The notes below the pieces were generated by a model. That model was not told the origin of the DNA. It saw nothing but the letters and a program-made list of their open reading frames with translations, and did no database searches. Made by a program: the position numbers and the translations under genes. This document shows positions 17,608 to 25,697 of a stretch of DNA of 37,664 nucleotides, in pieces. The DNA comes from Rummeliibacillus sp. POC4 (GTDB taxonomy: Bacteria > Bacillota > Bacilli > Bacillales_A > Planococcaceae): positions 1-37,664 of the forward strand of contig NZ_QWUA01000051.1 of NCBI RefSeq assembly GCF_003576525.1, read 5' to 3'. How positions within the stretch are numbered: position 1 is the first letter of the stretch; each line of letters opens with the position of its first letter.

Positions 17608-17961
17608 ATGCAGCACCATATTGAAATTACTTCAGAAAAAATTGCGATTATTAGATTAGGAGGAGAGCTAGATCATCATGCAGCTCGTCATATCCGGGAA
17701 GATATTTCGCAAGCTATTTACAGTGGCTATGTACAAGATATTATTTGGAATTTAGAGGGGCTACAGTTTATGGATAGTGCAGGTGTAGGACTAATCTTGG
17801 GAAGAATGAGAGACCTACAAGTACACAATGGTCGTACTTTAATCATTAAACCTTCTTCTACAATGGAGAAAATTTTCCAATTTTCAGGATTAGGAAAATA
17901 TATTTGGCATGATACAGAACAAGAAGCCATCCAAAGTTTAGGAGGTATTCTACATGGATAA
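17608..17961 (+). CDS. spoIIAA: SpoIIAA, anti-anti-sigma-F factor
   Basis: A 117-residue STAS-domain protein. Unphosphorylated SpoIIAA attacks the SpoIIAB-sigma-F complex and frees sigma-F in the forespore. The phosphorylated serine is in FMDSAGVGLILGR (Ser57, equal to Ser58 in B. subtilis), and the conserved GGELDHH is at 18-24. ATG start after AAGGAGG. Overlaps spoIIAB by eight bases, indicating translational coupling. A sigma-H promoter and 0A boxes precede it, as in B. subtilis. Confidence 0.97.
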   Translation: MQHHIEITSEKIAIIRLGGELDHHAARHIREDISQAIYSGYVQDIIWNLEGLQFMDSAGVGLILGRMRDLQVHNGRTLIIKPSSTMEKIFQFSGLGKYIWHDTEQEAIQSLGGILHG

Positions 17962-18400
17962 TGAAATGACGTTATCTTTTAGAGCGATTAGTGATAATGA
18001 GGCACTTGCTAGAATTGCAATTACAAGTTTTCTATCTATATTAGACCCTACAATTGAAGAATTATCAGAGATTAAAACTGTTGTTTCTGAGGCAGTTACG
18101 AATGCAATTATTCATGGATATGATGAAGATCCAAATGGAATTGTAACTGTTCAGGCATCTCGCAATGGGAGAGAAATAACAATTTCAATCTTAGATCAAG
18201 GCATCGGAATTGAAAATGTGACAAAAGCAATGGAACCACTATATACGACAAAACCAATGTTAGAAAGGTCAGGTATGGGCTTTACAATAATGGAAAGCTT
18301 CACAGATCAATTGACTGTGCAATCAGAACTTGGGAAAGGAACGGCTGTCACCTTTAAGAAGCAATTTCAACCAGTAGAAGAGCCGCTATATGTAAGGTGA
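17954..18400 (+). CDS. spoIIAB: SpoIIAB, anti-sigma-F factor / SpoIIAA kinase
   Basis: A 148-residue GHKL-fold protein that holds sigma-F inactive with ATP and phosphorylates SpoIIAA. The N box SEAVTNAIIHGY contains Asn50. The G1 box is DQGIGI (from Asp81), and a glycine-rich ATP lid is RSGMGFTIMESF (105-116). Length and motif order are standard. It overlaps the preceding gene by eight bases and its stop lies six bases before the sigF start used here, so the three proteins should be made in balanced amounts. Confidence 0.97.
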   Translation: MDNEMTLSFRAISDNEALARIAITSFLSILDPTIEELSEIKTVVSEAVTNAIIHGYDEDPNGIVTVQASRNGREITISILDQGIGIENVTKAMEPLYTTKPMLERSGMGFTIMESFTDQLTVQSELGKGTAVTFKKQFQPVEEPLYVR

Positions 18401-18405
18401 GAACA

Positions 18406-19197
18406 ATGACATCAAACCCGCAAGCGTCAAAAGAACTTCTAACACAGGAAAGAATGAGAGAACTTATAAAATTAGCGCAGGCAGGGGATGAAGCAGCCAG
18501 AAAAGAAATGGTAGAGGGAAATACCAGACTTGTTTGGTCTATTGTTCAACGTTTTACTTCAAGGGGTGCCGATTTAGAAGATCTTTTTCAAATTGGATGT
18601 ATTGGGCTGATGAAATCTGTAGATAAATTCGATTTATCTTATCCTGTAAAATTTTCAACCTATGCTGTACCGATGATTATTGGAGAGATTCAACGATTTC
18701 TTCGTGATGATGGTATGGTCAAAGTTAGTCGTTCTATTCGTGAACTAAACTATAAAATTCGTCATGCTTCAGATGATTTTCTAAAAGAACATGAAAGACC
18801 ACCTACTTTACAGGAATTGGCGACAATCTTGGAAGTGTCAATTGATGATATTACGATGGCTAGTGATGCTCTGCGTGATCCTGCATCACTTCATGAGCAA
18901 ATTTTTGAAAGTGATGGCGATCCAATCAGTTTAATGGATCAAATGAAAGACGAAAGATCCGAAAAACCATTTGAGCATATTCCGTTAAAAGATATGTTGG
19001 AAAGACTAGGGAAGCGTGAGCAATCTGTCATTTATTTACGCTATTATCTTGATTGTACTCAAAGTGACATTGCTGAAAGGCTTGGTATCTCACAAGTTCA
19101 AGTTTCACGTTTAGAAAAGAGAATATTAGCACAACTTAAAATTTGGTTAACCGATCAGCAGTACGAACAATTGGTAAAGGCGGCAGAACATGAGTAG
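18406..19197 (+). CDS. sigF: RNA polymerase sigma-F, forespore-specific
   Basis: A 263-residue sigma-70-family factor that directs the first forespore-specific transcription after asymmetric division. Region 2 has DLFQIGCIGLMKSVDKFD and FSTYAVPMIIGEIQRF; region 4 has YLDCTQSDIAERLGISQVQVSRLEKRIL. I prefer the ATG at 18406, eight bases after AAGGTG, over the GTG at 18397 inside that site. The last eight bases overlap spoVAF. In B. subtilis sigF ends its operon. Here translation appears to run on into a germination gene. Confidence 0.97.
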   Translation: MTSNPQASKELLTQERMRELIKLAQAGDEAARKEMVEGNTRLVWSIVQRFTSRGADLEDLFQIGCIGLMKSVDKFDLSYPVKFSTYAVPMIIGEIQRFLRDDGMVKVSRSIRELNYKIRHASDDFLKEHERPPTLQELATILEVSIDDITMASDALRDPASLHEQIFESDGDPISLMDQMKDERSEKPFEHIPLKDMLERLGKREQSVIYLRYYLDCTQSDIAERLGISQVQVSRLEKRILAQLKIWLTDQQYEQLVKAAEHE

Positions 19198-20770
19198 TAA
19201 TAACAACAAAGAAATACAAACAATTTTCAAAAATAGTCAAGAAGCAGAAGCTTTCATGATTTCCCAATTTGGGAAAAGTGAAAGCTTCGATGTCAATATG
19301 AAGCATATTCATATTCATAATATGGATGTATTTACGATTAATATAAACGGTTTAATCGATAGTCAAAATTACACTCAATTATTGACAAATATACAGCCGA
19401 CTGAAGAATATAAAAGAAATAAATTTCAATCAGGTAAAGCCAAAACAAATTCTGGTGAAAAAGAGCAAGATGAGGATCATAAAGAAGAGGAAGATAGTGA
19501 AAAAGAGAATAGCTCGCCAAATGAAGAACAAATCCAAGCAGAAGCTGAGTATTTTTTTGTTTCATTTCCATTCTTTGCATGGGAAGTACAAACATCTAAA
19601 GATAAATTACTAACTGCTATTATGAGTGGACAAGTTGCTTTTATTACACCATCTGGTATTGCTTTTACAGCAGATTTAAGAAGCTATCCTGGAAGAAATC
19701 CAGAAGAACCTGATAATGAAAAAGTAATTCGTGGTTCAAGAGATGGTTTTACTGAAAATATTGTTCAAAATACGGGCTTAATTCGTAGAAGAATTCGTGA
19801 TACATCTTTACGCTTTGAGCTACATCAAGTATCAACAAGAAGTCAAATGGATGTATCACTTGTTTATTTGAAAAATCTTGTCAATAATGAACATTTGGAA
19901 TTTATCAGAGAGCGTTTAAAGGATATAAAACATGATGGATTAACAATGGCAGATAAATCACTAGAAGAATGGTTGATTAAGCAAGGTTTTCATCCATTAC
20001 CATTTGTGCGGTATAGTGAAAGACCAGATATTGTAGCAGCGCATATACTAGAAGGACATATCGCAATAGTAGTTGATACATCTCCATCAGTCATATTAGT
20101 CCCGGTTACAGTGTTCCACCATTTACAGCATGCAGAAGAGTATAGACAGACACCTGCTATTGGAACAATCATTCGTTTTTTGCGATTTTTTGGCGCATTC
20201 TTAAGCTTCTTTTTATTACCACTATGGTTCTTGATTGTTAAACATCCTGAATATATACCATCTTTTATGGATTTTATTGGTATAAATAAGAAATCCTCAG
20301 TACCACTCCTCGTTCAAATATTGGCGGCAGATATTGGTATAGAATTTTTAAGGCTTGCAGCTATTCATACACCAACCCCATTATCAACAGCTATGGGATT
20401 AATAGCAGGTATCATTATAGGTCAGATTGCGATTGACGTAGGTTTGTTTTCTGCAGAGGTTGTACTTTACACAGCTGTATCAGCAATTTTTACTTTTGCA
20501 ATTCCTTCGTATGAATTAAGTGTAACGATTAAGATTTTTAGGATATTATTACTGCTATTAACGGCAGCATTTGGAGTAAACGGCTTCTTTATTGGGATTT
20601 TGTTAACGGTGTTTTATATGGCTTCCTTAAAACCGATGAAGGTACCATATCTATGGCCGTTAATTCCTTTCTTCCCAGCTGCGTTTGCCCATGTGGTGAT
20701 TCGTTATCCAATGACTAATGATTCACCAAGGCCATTTATCCTTGGAGCTAAGGATCGAAAACGAAACTAA
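19190..20770 (+). CDS. spoVAF: SpoVAF, GerA-like spore membrane protein
   Basis: A 526-residue member of the GerA/SpoVAF family in the spore inner membrane. In B. subtilis SpoVAF (about 490 residues) amplifies germination as a GerAA-like ion-channel subunit. Recognised by the soluble-domain segment DLRSYPGR-x-PEEPD-x-EKVIRGSRDGF, by HILEGHIAIVVDTSPSV, by IEFLRLAAIHTPTPLSTAMGL, and by about five C-terminal membrane segments (about 325-505). Odd features: a Lys/Glu/Asp-rich insert at about residues 82-120 interrupts the N-terminal domain, and the gene overlaps sigF by eight bases with spoVAA-AE missing between them. lysA follows, as in B. subtilis. Identity is secure. Confidence 0.93.
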   Translation: MSSNNNKEIQTIFKNSQEAEAFMISQFGKSESFDVNMKHIHIHNMDVFTININGLIDSQNYTQLLTNIQPTEEYKRNKFQSGKAKTNSGEKEQDEDHKEEEDSEKENSSPNEEQIQAEAEYFFVSFPFFAWEVQTSKDKLLTAIMSGQVAFITPSGIAFTADLRSYPGRNPEEPDNEKVIRGSRDGFTENIVQNTGLIRRRIRDTSLRFELHQVSTRSQMDVSLVYLKNLVNNEHLEFIRERLKDIKHDGLTMADKSLEEWLIKQGFHPLPFVRYSERPDIVAAHILEGHIAIVVDTSPSVILVPVTVFHHLQHAEEYRQTPAIGTIIRFLRFFGAFLSFFLLPLWFLIVKHPEYIPSFMDFIGINKKSSVPLLVQILAADIGIEFLRLAAIHTPTPLSTAMGLIAGIIIGQIAIDVGLFSAEVVLYTAVSAIFTFAIPSYELSVTIKIFRILLLLLTAAFGVNGFFIGILLTVFYMASLKPMKVPYLWPLIPFFPAAFAHVVIRYPMTNDSPRPFILGAKDRKRN

Positions 20771-20787
20771 GAGGCATTGCATCTATT

Positions 20788-20860
20788 CTTCTATCGTGTT
20801 AAAGTTCAAGATATAGAAAATTCGGTGTATTCTTGAAATTGTAAGGAAACACGATAGGAG
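20788..20860 (+). promoter_or_regulatory. Leader hairpin covering the lysA ribosome site
   Basis: CTTCTATCGTGTT (20788-20800) pairs with AACACGATAGGAG (20848-20860), a 13-bp stem with one G-U pair. Inside it TTCAAGA (20805-20811) pairs with TCTTGAA (20831-20837). The right arm contains the lysA Shine-Dalgarno TAGGAG. No T run follows, so it is not a terminator. A translational switch is the likely role; the ligand, if any, is unknown. Confidence 0.6.
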
Positions 20861-20867
20861 CGATTAG

Positions 20868-22184
20868 ATGTATTTATACGGTACTCAATCTATTACAGAA
20901 AATGACCATTTATCTATCGGTGGAGTCGATACAATAGAATTAGTAAAAGCATATGGAACACCTCTATATGTTTATGATATTGCTCTATTTAGAAAAAGAG
21001 CACGAGGTTTTATAGATACTTTCAAAAATGCTTCTGTAAAAGCTCAAGTTGCTTATGCAAGTAAAGCATTCTCGAGTATGGCAATCTATCAAGTAGCAGC
21101 ACAAGAAGGATTATCGGTTGATGTTGTCTCTGGCGGTGAGTTATATACTGCTTTAAAAGCAGGATTCCCAAGCGAAAAGATTCATTTCCATGGGAATAAT
21201 AAAAGTCCTCAAGAATTAGAGTTTGCATTTAAATCTAATATTGGATGTATTGTTATTGATAATTTTTATGAAATTGAATTATTAAAACAATTATCTAGTG
21301 AAAGAAAGCAGAAGATGCATGTCTTAATTCGGGTAACACCGGGTGTAGAAGCTCATACCCATGACTTTATTACAACAGGTCAATCTGATTCAAAATTTGG
21401 CTTTGATTTAAATAATGGTCAAGCTGATGAAGCTTTTAAAGCATTATATAATGATCCCTTCCTAGAATTACAAGGAATGCATTGTCATATTGGTTCGCAA
21501 ATCTTTGATACAGCTGCATTTCGTCTTGCTGCAAAAAAATTGACAGATAAAATGGGCGAATGGCAGGAAGAATATCAATTCCATGCAAATGTATTAAATT
21601 TAGGCGGTGGTTTTGGAATTCGATATACAAACGAAGACGCTCCGTTAGAACCAGCTATTTATGTTGATGATATGATTCAAACAGTGAAACAAGAAGCAGA
21701 TAGATTAAATATTTTAATGCCGGAGATTTGGATAGAACCTGGAAGATCACTAGTCGGTGATGCAGGCACAACCCTATATACTATCGGCTCTCAAAAAGTA
21801 GTACCAAATACGCGTAATTACTTAGCTGTTGATGGAGGAATGTCTGATAATATCAGACCTGCTCTATATGATGCGAAGTATGATGCAGTAATTGCCAACA
21901 AAATGTCACAATCTGCAACTGCTACATATACGATTGCTGGTAAACTGTGCGAATCCGGTGATAAACTAATTGAGAACATTAATCTACCAAAGGCCGAACC
22001 AAACGATATTCTTGCAACATTTTGTACAGGAGCTTATGGCTATTCCATGGCAAGTAATTATAATAGATTACCTAGACCAGCTGTTGTTTTTGTTGAAAAT
22101 GGAGAACATCAGTTAGTAGTAGAACGCGAAAGTTATGAGGATCTTGTGAAGTTAGACCTTCCGTTAGCAATAGGAAGGAGGTAA
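20868..22184 (+). CDS. lysA: Diaminopimelate decarboxylase
   Basis: A 438-residue fold-type III PLP enzyme making L-lysine from meso-diaminopimelate, the last step of lysine synthesis. PLP lysine is Lys66 in VAYASKAFSS. HFHGNNKS, the glycine loop LNLGGGFG, EPGRSLVGDAG and CESGD (subunit-shared Cys) are all present. ATG start after TAGGAG, which is buried in a long leader hairpin. It follows spoVAF, as in B. subtilis, with a 97-base gap. A tiny membrane-peptide gene follows seven bases after its stop. Intact. Confidence 0.97.
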   Translation: MYLYGTQSITENDHLSIGGVDTIELVKAYGTPLYVYDIALFRKRARGFIDTFKNASVKAQVAYASKAFSSMAIYQVAAQEGLSVDVVSGGELYTALKAGFPSEKIHFHGNNKSPQELEFAFKSNIGCIVIDNFYEIELLKQLSSERKQKMHVLIRVTPGVEAHTHDFITTGQSDSKFGFDLNNGQADEAFKALYNDPFLELQGMHCHIGSQIFDTAAFRLAAKKLTDKMGEWQEEYQFHANVLNLGGGFGIRYTNEDAPLEPAIYVDDMIQTVKQEADRLNILMPEIWIEPGRSLVGDAGTTLYTIGSQKVVPNTRNYLAVDGGMSDNIRPALYDAKYDAVIANKMSQSATATYTIAGKLCESGDKLIENINLPKAEPNDILATFCTGAYGYSMASNYNRLPRPAVVFVENGEHQLVVERESYEDLVKLDLPLAIGRR

Positions 22185-22191
22185 GCTAAAC

Positions 22192-22296
22192 GTGAAAAAA
22201 AGTAATATTATTCTTTTAATATCCTTGCTTATTATGGCTATTATATGGGGTGTTATTTATTGGATTTTTATAGCACCAGATTCAGTTTCTAAATAG
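22192..22296 (+). CDS. 34-residue single-pass membrane peptide
   Basis: A GTG-initiated reading frame of 34 codons, ten bases after a near-perfect ribosome site AAGGAGG that overlaps the lysA end. The product is a basic VKK start, one hydrophobic helix (residues 5-28: ILLISLLIMAIIWGVIYW) and a short polar tail. The strong ribosome site and clear membrane helix support translation. I recognise no family. Cotranscription with lysA is likely, so a role in lysine supply or simply a conserved hitchhiker are both possible. Confidence 0.65.
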   Translation: MKKSNIILLISLLIMAIIWGVIYWIFIAPDSVSK

Positions 22297-22377
22297 TGGA
22301 AAAATATTTGCGCATTTTTTGCTTTTCGTGTAGGATATTCAAGGATACTTAAAGGCAAAAAAAGAGGGATCTAATAT

Positions 22378-22749
22378 ATGTTATGTCGTTATAAGAAAGC
22401 ATACGAAAAAATTGCAATGGGACTCTTGTCTTTTATGCCAGAACATAAAGATGTAAAGAAGTTACAAGAGACAATTTGTATATATAATTCTGATCCGAAC
22501 TGGCAACTGTTTTTATGGAAACAAGCAGAAGATTATATTGGTCTTGTTGGTGTGGAGATAAAAGATAGTGAATGGATTGTTAGACATATATCAGTGGACC
22601 CTTCTCATCGAGGAGAAGGACTTGGAGTAGAAATGATTCGACAACTTTCAGAGATGGATTTATGCTGTTCGATAGCACCAGATTCTTTAACAGAACCATT
22701 TATCCAAAAATGTCTAACGATGTTAGAAGGAGCAGACAATAAGTATTAA
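22378..22749 (+). CDS. ribT: RibT, GNAT-family acetyltransferase
   Basis: A 123-residue GNAT-fold protein matching B. subtilis RibT along its length: N-terminal LCRYKKAYEKIAMGLLSFMP, WQLFLWKQAED, and the acetyl-CoA loop HISVDPSHRGEGLG. RibT is the last gene of the B. subtilis riboflavin operon but its reaction is unproven. Here it stands alone, with no ribD, ribE, ribBA or ribH in the window, though its downstream neighbours ypuF and scpA are kept. ATG start after AGAGGGA. Its stop overlaps the convergent ypuF by four bases. Confidence 0.9.
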   Translation: MLCRYKKAYEKIAMGLLSFMPEHKDVKKLQETICIYNSDPNWQLFLWKQAEDYIGLVGVEIKDSEWIVRHISVDPSHRGEGLGVEMIRQLSEMDLCCSIAPDSLTEPFIQKCLTMLEGADNKY

Positions 22750-22768
22750 TGTCTGCTTCTTCTTTTTT
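22726..22768. terminator. Hairpin shared by the ends of ribT and ypuF
   Basis: GAAGGAGCAGACA (22726-22738) pairs with TGTCTGCTTCTTC (22750-22762), 13 bp with one wobble, then six T. Both convergent genes end inside this hairpin. Confidence 0.8.
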
Positions 22769-23246
22769 CATCCCTAGTTAAAAGAATATTAGAACGATCT
22801 CTAAGCATATGTTTATTTTGAATGAAATAGTTATCACTCGGTGGTAATAGAGATATAGAGTGCTCAACTTTTTCTTTTAAAGATTGAGAGGTTATCTCAA
22901 TGTACCAGCAACTAAATAATTCATGATTCGATACATGTTCTTGAGTGAGATGGATTTTTTGTAACAAATCTTGTGTATTAATCTCTTCTAAAAACGGATT
23001 ATAAACAGAAGCACTTAATGTTCGTTCAGCTTTTTTTAAAATGGTATGTGCTCCTTTAAAATTATCTCTTCGCCAGTGATAAAGACCTGTAGCTAGTTGA
23101 ATCCATCCTGTAAGTGGATGCTTTTTGTCTCTTGGTGCGACTACTTTCCAATATTCCTCTAATACTTCATGACATTCAAAATAATCTTGATTGCCATTGA
23201 AATACGTAAGAAATTGGACAAATAAAGGGTGATGCATTGGATGCAT
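22746..23246 (-). CDS. ypuF: YpuF-like DUF309 protein
   Basis: A 166-residue, all-helical DUF309 protein. The family hallmark DYFECHEVLEEYWK is at about residues 16-29, followed by LTGWIQLATGLYHWRRDNFKGA. The conserved His/Glu residues suggest a metal- or ligand-binding site, but no activity is known. ATG at 23246, after AAAGGTG; an in-frame GTG nine bases upstream lies inside that site. It is located between ribT and scpA as in B. subtilis, and is divergent from scpA. Confidence 0.88.
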   Translation of the reverse strand: MHPMHHPLFVQFLTYFNGNQDYFECHEVLEEYWKVVAPRDKKHPLTGWIQLATGLYHWRRDNFKGAHTILKKAERTLSASVYNPFLEEINTQDLLQKIHLTQEHVSNHELFSCWYIEITSQSLKEKVEHSISLLPPSDNYFIQNKHMLRDRSNILLTRDEKRRSRH

Positions 23247-23302
23247 TTTGCTCACCTTTCCTCTATACTAAATTTTGAAGATAAATTGTCAGGTGGTAAA
23301 TT

Positions 23303-24088
23303 ATGTCATATGAAGTTAAACTAGAGGCTTTTGAAGGTCCTCTCGATTTATTATTACATTTAATCCATCGTTTGGAAATTGATATATATGATATTCCTAT
23401 GGCAGAACTTACTGCTCAGTATATGGAACATATTCAAGCGATGCAAGTTTTGGAGCTGAATGAAGCGAGTGAATATTTAGTAATGGCGGCTACATTACTA
23501 GCGATAAAAAGTAAAATGTTACTGCCTATTCATGAAGGGGAACTCGAAGATGAAGAATTTGAAATAGACGAACCTGACCCTCGTGAAGAACTTGTAGCAA
23601 GATTAATAGAATATAGAAAATTTAAAGAAGCAGCAGTAAATTTAAAAGAGATGGAAGCAACCCGTACTAAATATTTTACAAGACCTCCTGCAGATTTATC
23701 TGCTTATTTACCGGATGAACAATTAGTTTTGTTCGATACTTCTGTAAATGTCTATGATATGGTAGCGGCATTTCAAAAAATGTTAAATCGTAAAAGGTTA
23801 AAAGCACCGCTAACGACAAAGGTAACAAAGCAAGATATTTCAATCAAAAATCAAATGCGAGCTGTAGTTGGAGTTCTCAAGGCTGCACATGGACGTGCAG
23901 ATTTCTTTGATTTATTTCCATACGAAGATAAGGGAACTCTTGTTATTACATTTATATCGTTATTAGAATTGATGAAACGACAGGTGGTAGCTGTTGAACA
24001 AGAAAATAATTTCGCGAACTTAACGGTGATTTTACGGAAGGAAGAAATAACAGATGAACAACTTGAATCGATTGATGAGCAAAATTGA
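23303..24088 (+). CDS. scpA: ScpA, kleisin subunit of SMC condensin
   Basis: A 261-residue kleisin that bridges the SMC heads and, with ScpB, forms the SMC-ScpAB complex for chromosome compaction and origin segregation. The N-terminal SMC-neck-binding segment contains FEGPLDLLLHLIHRLEIDIYDIPM (residues 9-32) and YLVMAATLLAIKSKMLLP. The central ScpB-binding stretch is acidic, and a C-terminal winged helix binds the SMC cap. ATG after AGGTGG. It overlaps scpB by 35 bases. Confidence 0.97.
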   Translation: MSYEVKLEAFEGPLDLLLHLIHRLEIDIYDIPMAELTAQYMEHIQAMQVLELNEASEYLVMAATLLAIKSKMLLPIHEGELEDEEFEIDEPDPREELVARLIEYRKFKEAAVNLKEMEATRTKYFTRPPADLSAYLPDEQLVLFDTSVNVYDMVAAFQKMLNRKRLKAPLTTKVTKQDISIKNQMRAVVGVLKAAHGRADFFDLFPYEDKGTLVITFISLLELMKRQVVAVEQENNFANLTVILRKEEITDEQLESIDEQN

Positions 24089-24653
24089 GAGCCTTCTTTT
24101 CGTAATAGGAGAAGATGGGTTAACCATTCAACAGCTTTCAATGTTGACTGATGCAAAAGAAGAGCTAATTGCAGAAGCAATTCATCAAATGATACAAAAT
24201 TATGAAGAACAATCAGAACGAGGTATTGCCATTAAAGAATTGGCAGGAACTTTTCGGCTGATATCAAAACCAGAACATGCAGACACAATCCAAAAATTGG
24301 TAGAAAATCCTCCGAGTCAATCATTATCGCAGGCGGCACTTGAAGTTTTGGCGATTGTTGCTTATAAACAACCAATTACTAGAGTTGAAATTGATGATTT
24401 AAGAGGTGTAAAAAGTGAAAGAGCGTTACATACTTTAAGTGCACGAGGTTTAGTACATGAAGTTGGGCGAGCTGAAGGTACTGGACGTGCCATATTATAT
24501 GGTACAACAAAAGAATTCTTGAATTATTTTGGGATGAAGAATATTAACGAATTACCAGAGCTTCCTGATGAAAGTGCAAGCGAAATAGATGAGCAACCAG
24601 ATTTGTTTATGTCTAAATTCCAAGAAGCTTTTCAAGAACCACAAACAGACTGA
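24054..24653 (+). CDS. scpB: ScpB, SMC condensin accessory protein
   Basis: A 199-residue protein with two winged helices that dimerises and binds the centre of ScpA. Typical segments are IESLLFVIGEDGLTIQQL near the N-terminus, QAALEVLAIVAYKQPITRVEID and LVHEVGRAEGTGRAILYGTT. The acidic C-terminal tail is variable in the family. ATG at 24054, 16 bases after AAGGAAG within scpA; the 35-base overlap implies coupled translation. Confidence 0.97.
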   Translation: MNNLNRLMSKIESLLFVIGEDGLTIQQLSMLTDAKEELIAEAIHQMIQNYEEQSERGIAIKELAGTFRLISKPEHADTIQKLVENPPSQSLSQAALEVLAIVAYKQPITRVEIDDLRGVKSERALHTLSARGLVHEVGRAEGTGRAILYGTTKEFLNYFGMKNINELPELPDESASEIDEQPDLFMSKFQEAFQEPQTD

Positions 24654-24672
24654 TCGCTAAAGGAGTGACATT

Positions 24673-25671
24673 TTGCGTCGTTGGATTGTTGTTATATTAT
24701 GTTGTGTAATTGCTTTAATGCCATTTGGAAAAACAGCAGAAGCTGCTTCAAGTTCTTTTGCAGTAATCGATGCAGATACCGGAAGATTATTGGTTGGTAT
24801 GAACGAACACGAAAAATTACCGATTGCTAGTCTTACCAAAATGTGGACTGCATTTGTAGCGGTTAAAGAATCTAAGCTAGATAAAGAAACGACAATATCA
24901 AAAAAAGCTACATTAAGTGAAGGATCATCCATTTATCTAGTTGAAGGTGAAACTACAACATTAAAGACTTTATTAAATGGTTTACTTTTGCGTTCAGGTA
25001 ACGATGCAGCTACCGCTATTGCGGAAGAAGTAGGAGGGTCTGAAGAGGGATTTGTCAAATTAATGAATGACTACGCTGTTATATATGGTTTATCAAATAC
25101 TCGATTTGAAAATCCATCAGGCCTTCATAATGACAATCATTTGTCTTCTGCATATGATACTGCTCAAATGCTAAGAATCGGGATGCAGAATAAAGATTTT
25201 CGAAAAATAGCTACTACAAAATATTATAAAAACGACTTGAAAAATCCGACAGTTTGGAAAAACAAGCATAAACTGCTTCATTATAACGAATATGCAAAGG
25301 CTGGTAAAACGGGCTATACAAAAGTAGCTGGACGTACACTAGCTACCTACTTTGAAAAAGATGGTAAGCGTATTATTGTTGTTACTCTAAACGAGTCAAA
25401 TGATTGGCAAGTACATGCAGGTTTCGCCGAAAATATTTTCCAAAAATATGATAAAACGTTATTAGCTAAAAAAGGGTTATATCAAGTGAGAGACGATTTG
25501 CAAGTCGAGTTGAATCACCCAGTATATGCGCTGATTTCAAAAGATGAACAAAAGAAAGTGAAATCCATTCTTAAAATGCCAAGAATCGCACATGGAGATA
25601 TTGGTATATGGACATTTTATCTTGACGGAAAGCCAATCATTGAGGAACCGGTACAAATGATATGGAAATAA
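24673..25671 (+). CDS. DacB-like D-alanyl-D-alanine carboxypeptidase
   Basis: A 332-residue secreted S11-family penicillin-binding protein. The signal peptide is residues 1-25 (cleavage near AEA-A). Catalytic motifs: SLTK at 53-56, SGN at 108-110, KTG at 212-214. TTG start after AAAGGAGTG. It best resembles B. subtilis DacB (PBP5*), which sets spore-cortex cross-linking, judging by SIYLVEGET, RSGNDAATAIAEEVGGS and NDWQVHAGF, and by position after scpB. It is about 50 residues shorter and lacks an evident C-terminal amphipathic anchor. The spmA and spmB genes that normally follow dacB are absent. DacF or a vegetative paralogue cannot be fully excluded. Confidence 0.85.
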   Translation: MRRWIVVILCCVIALMPFGKTAEAASSSFAVIDADTGRLLVGMNEHEKLPIASLTKMWTAFVAVKESKLDKETTISKKATLSEGSSIYLVEGETTTLKTLLNGLLLRSGNDAATAIAEEVGGSEEGFVKLMNDYAVIYGLSNTRFENPSGLHNDNHLSSAYDTAQMLRIGMQNKDFRKIATTKYYKNDLKNPTVWKNKHKLLHYNEYAKAGKTGYTKVAGRTLATYFEKDGKRIIVVTLNESNDWQVHAGFAENIFQKYDKTLLAKKGLYQVRDDLQVELNHPVYALISKDEQKKVKSILKMPRIAHGDIGIWTFYLDGKPIIEEPVQMIWK

Positions 25672-25697
25672 AAGACTGCAAAATGCAGTCTTTTTTT
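25671..25697 (+). terminator. Terminator of the dacB-like gene
   Basis: AAAGACTGCA, 3-nt loop, TGCAGTCTTT, then T run, starting at the stop codon. The remaining 200 bases to rluB hold no gene that I can support. Confidence 0.9.

Noticed and set aside
20788-20860. lysA leader hairpin as a spoVAF terminator
   Set aside because: No T run follows the stem; its right arm is the lysA ribosome site.
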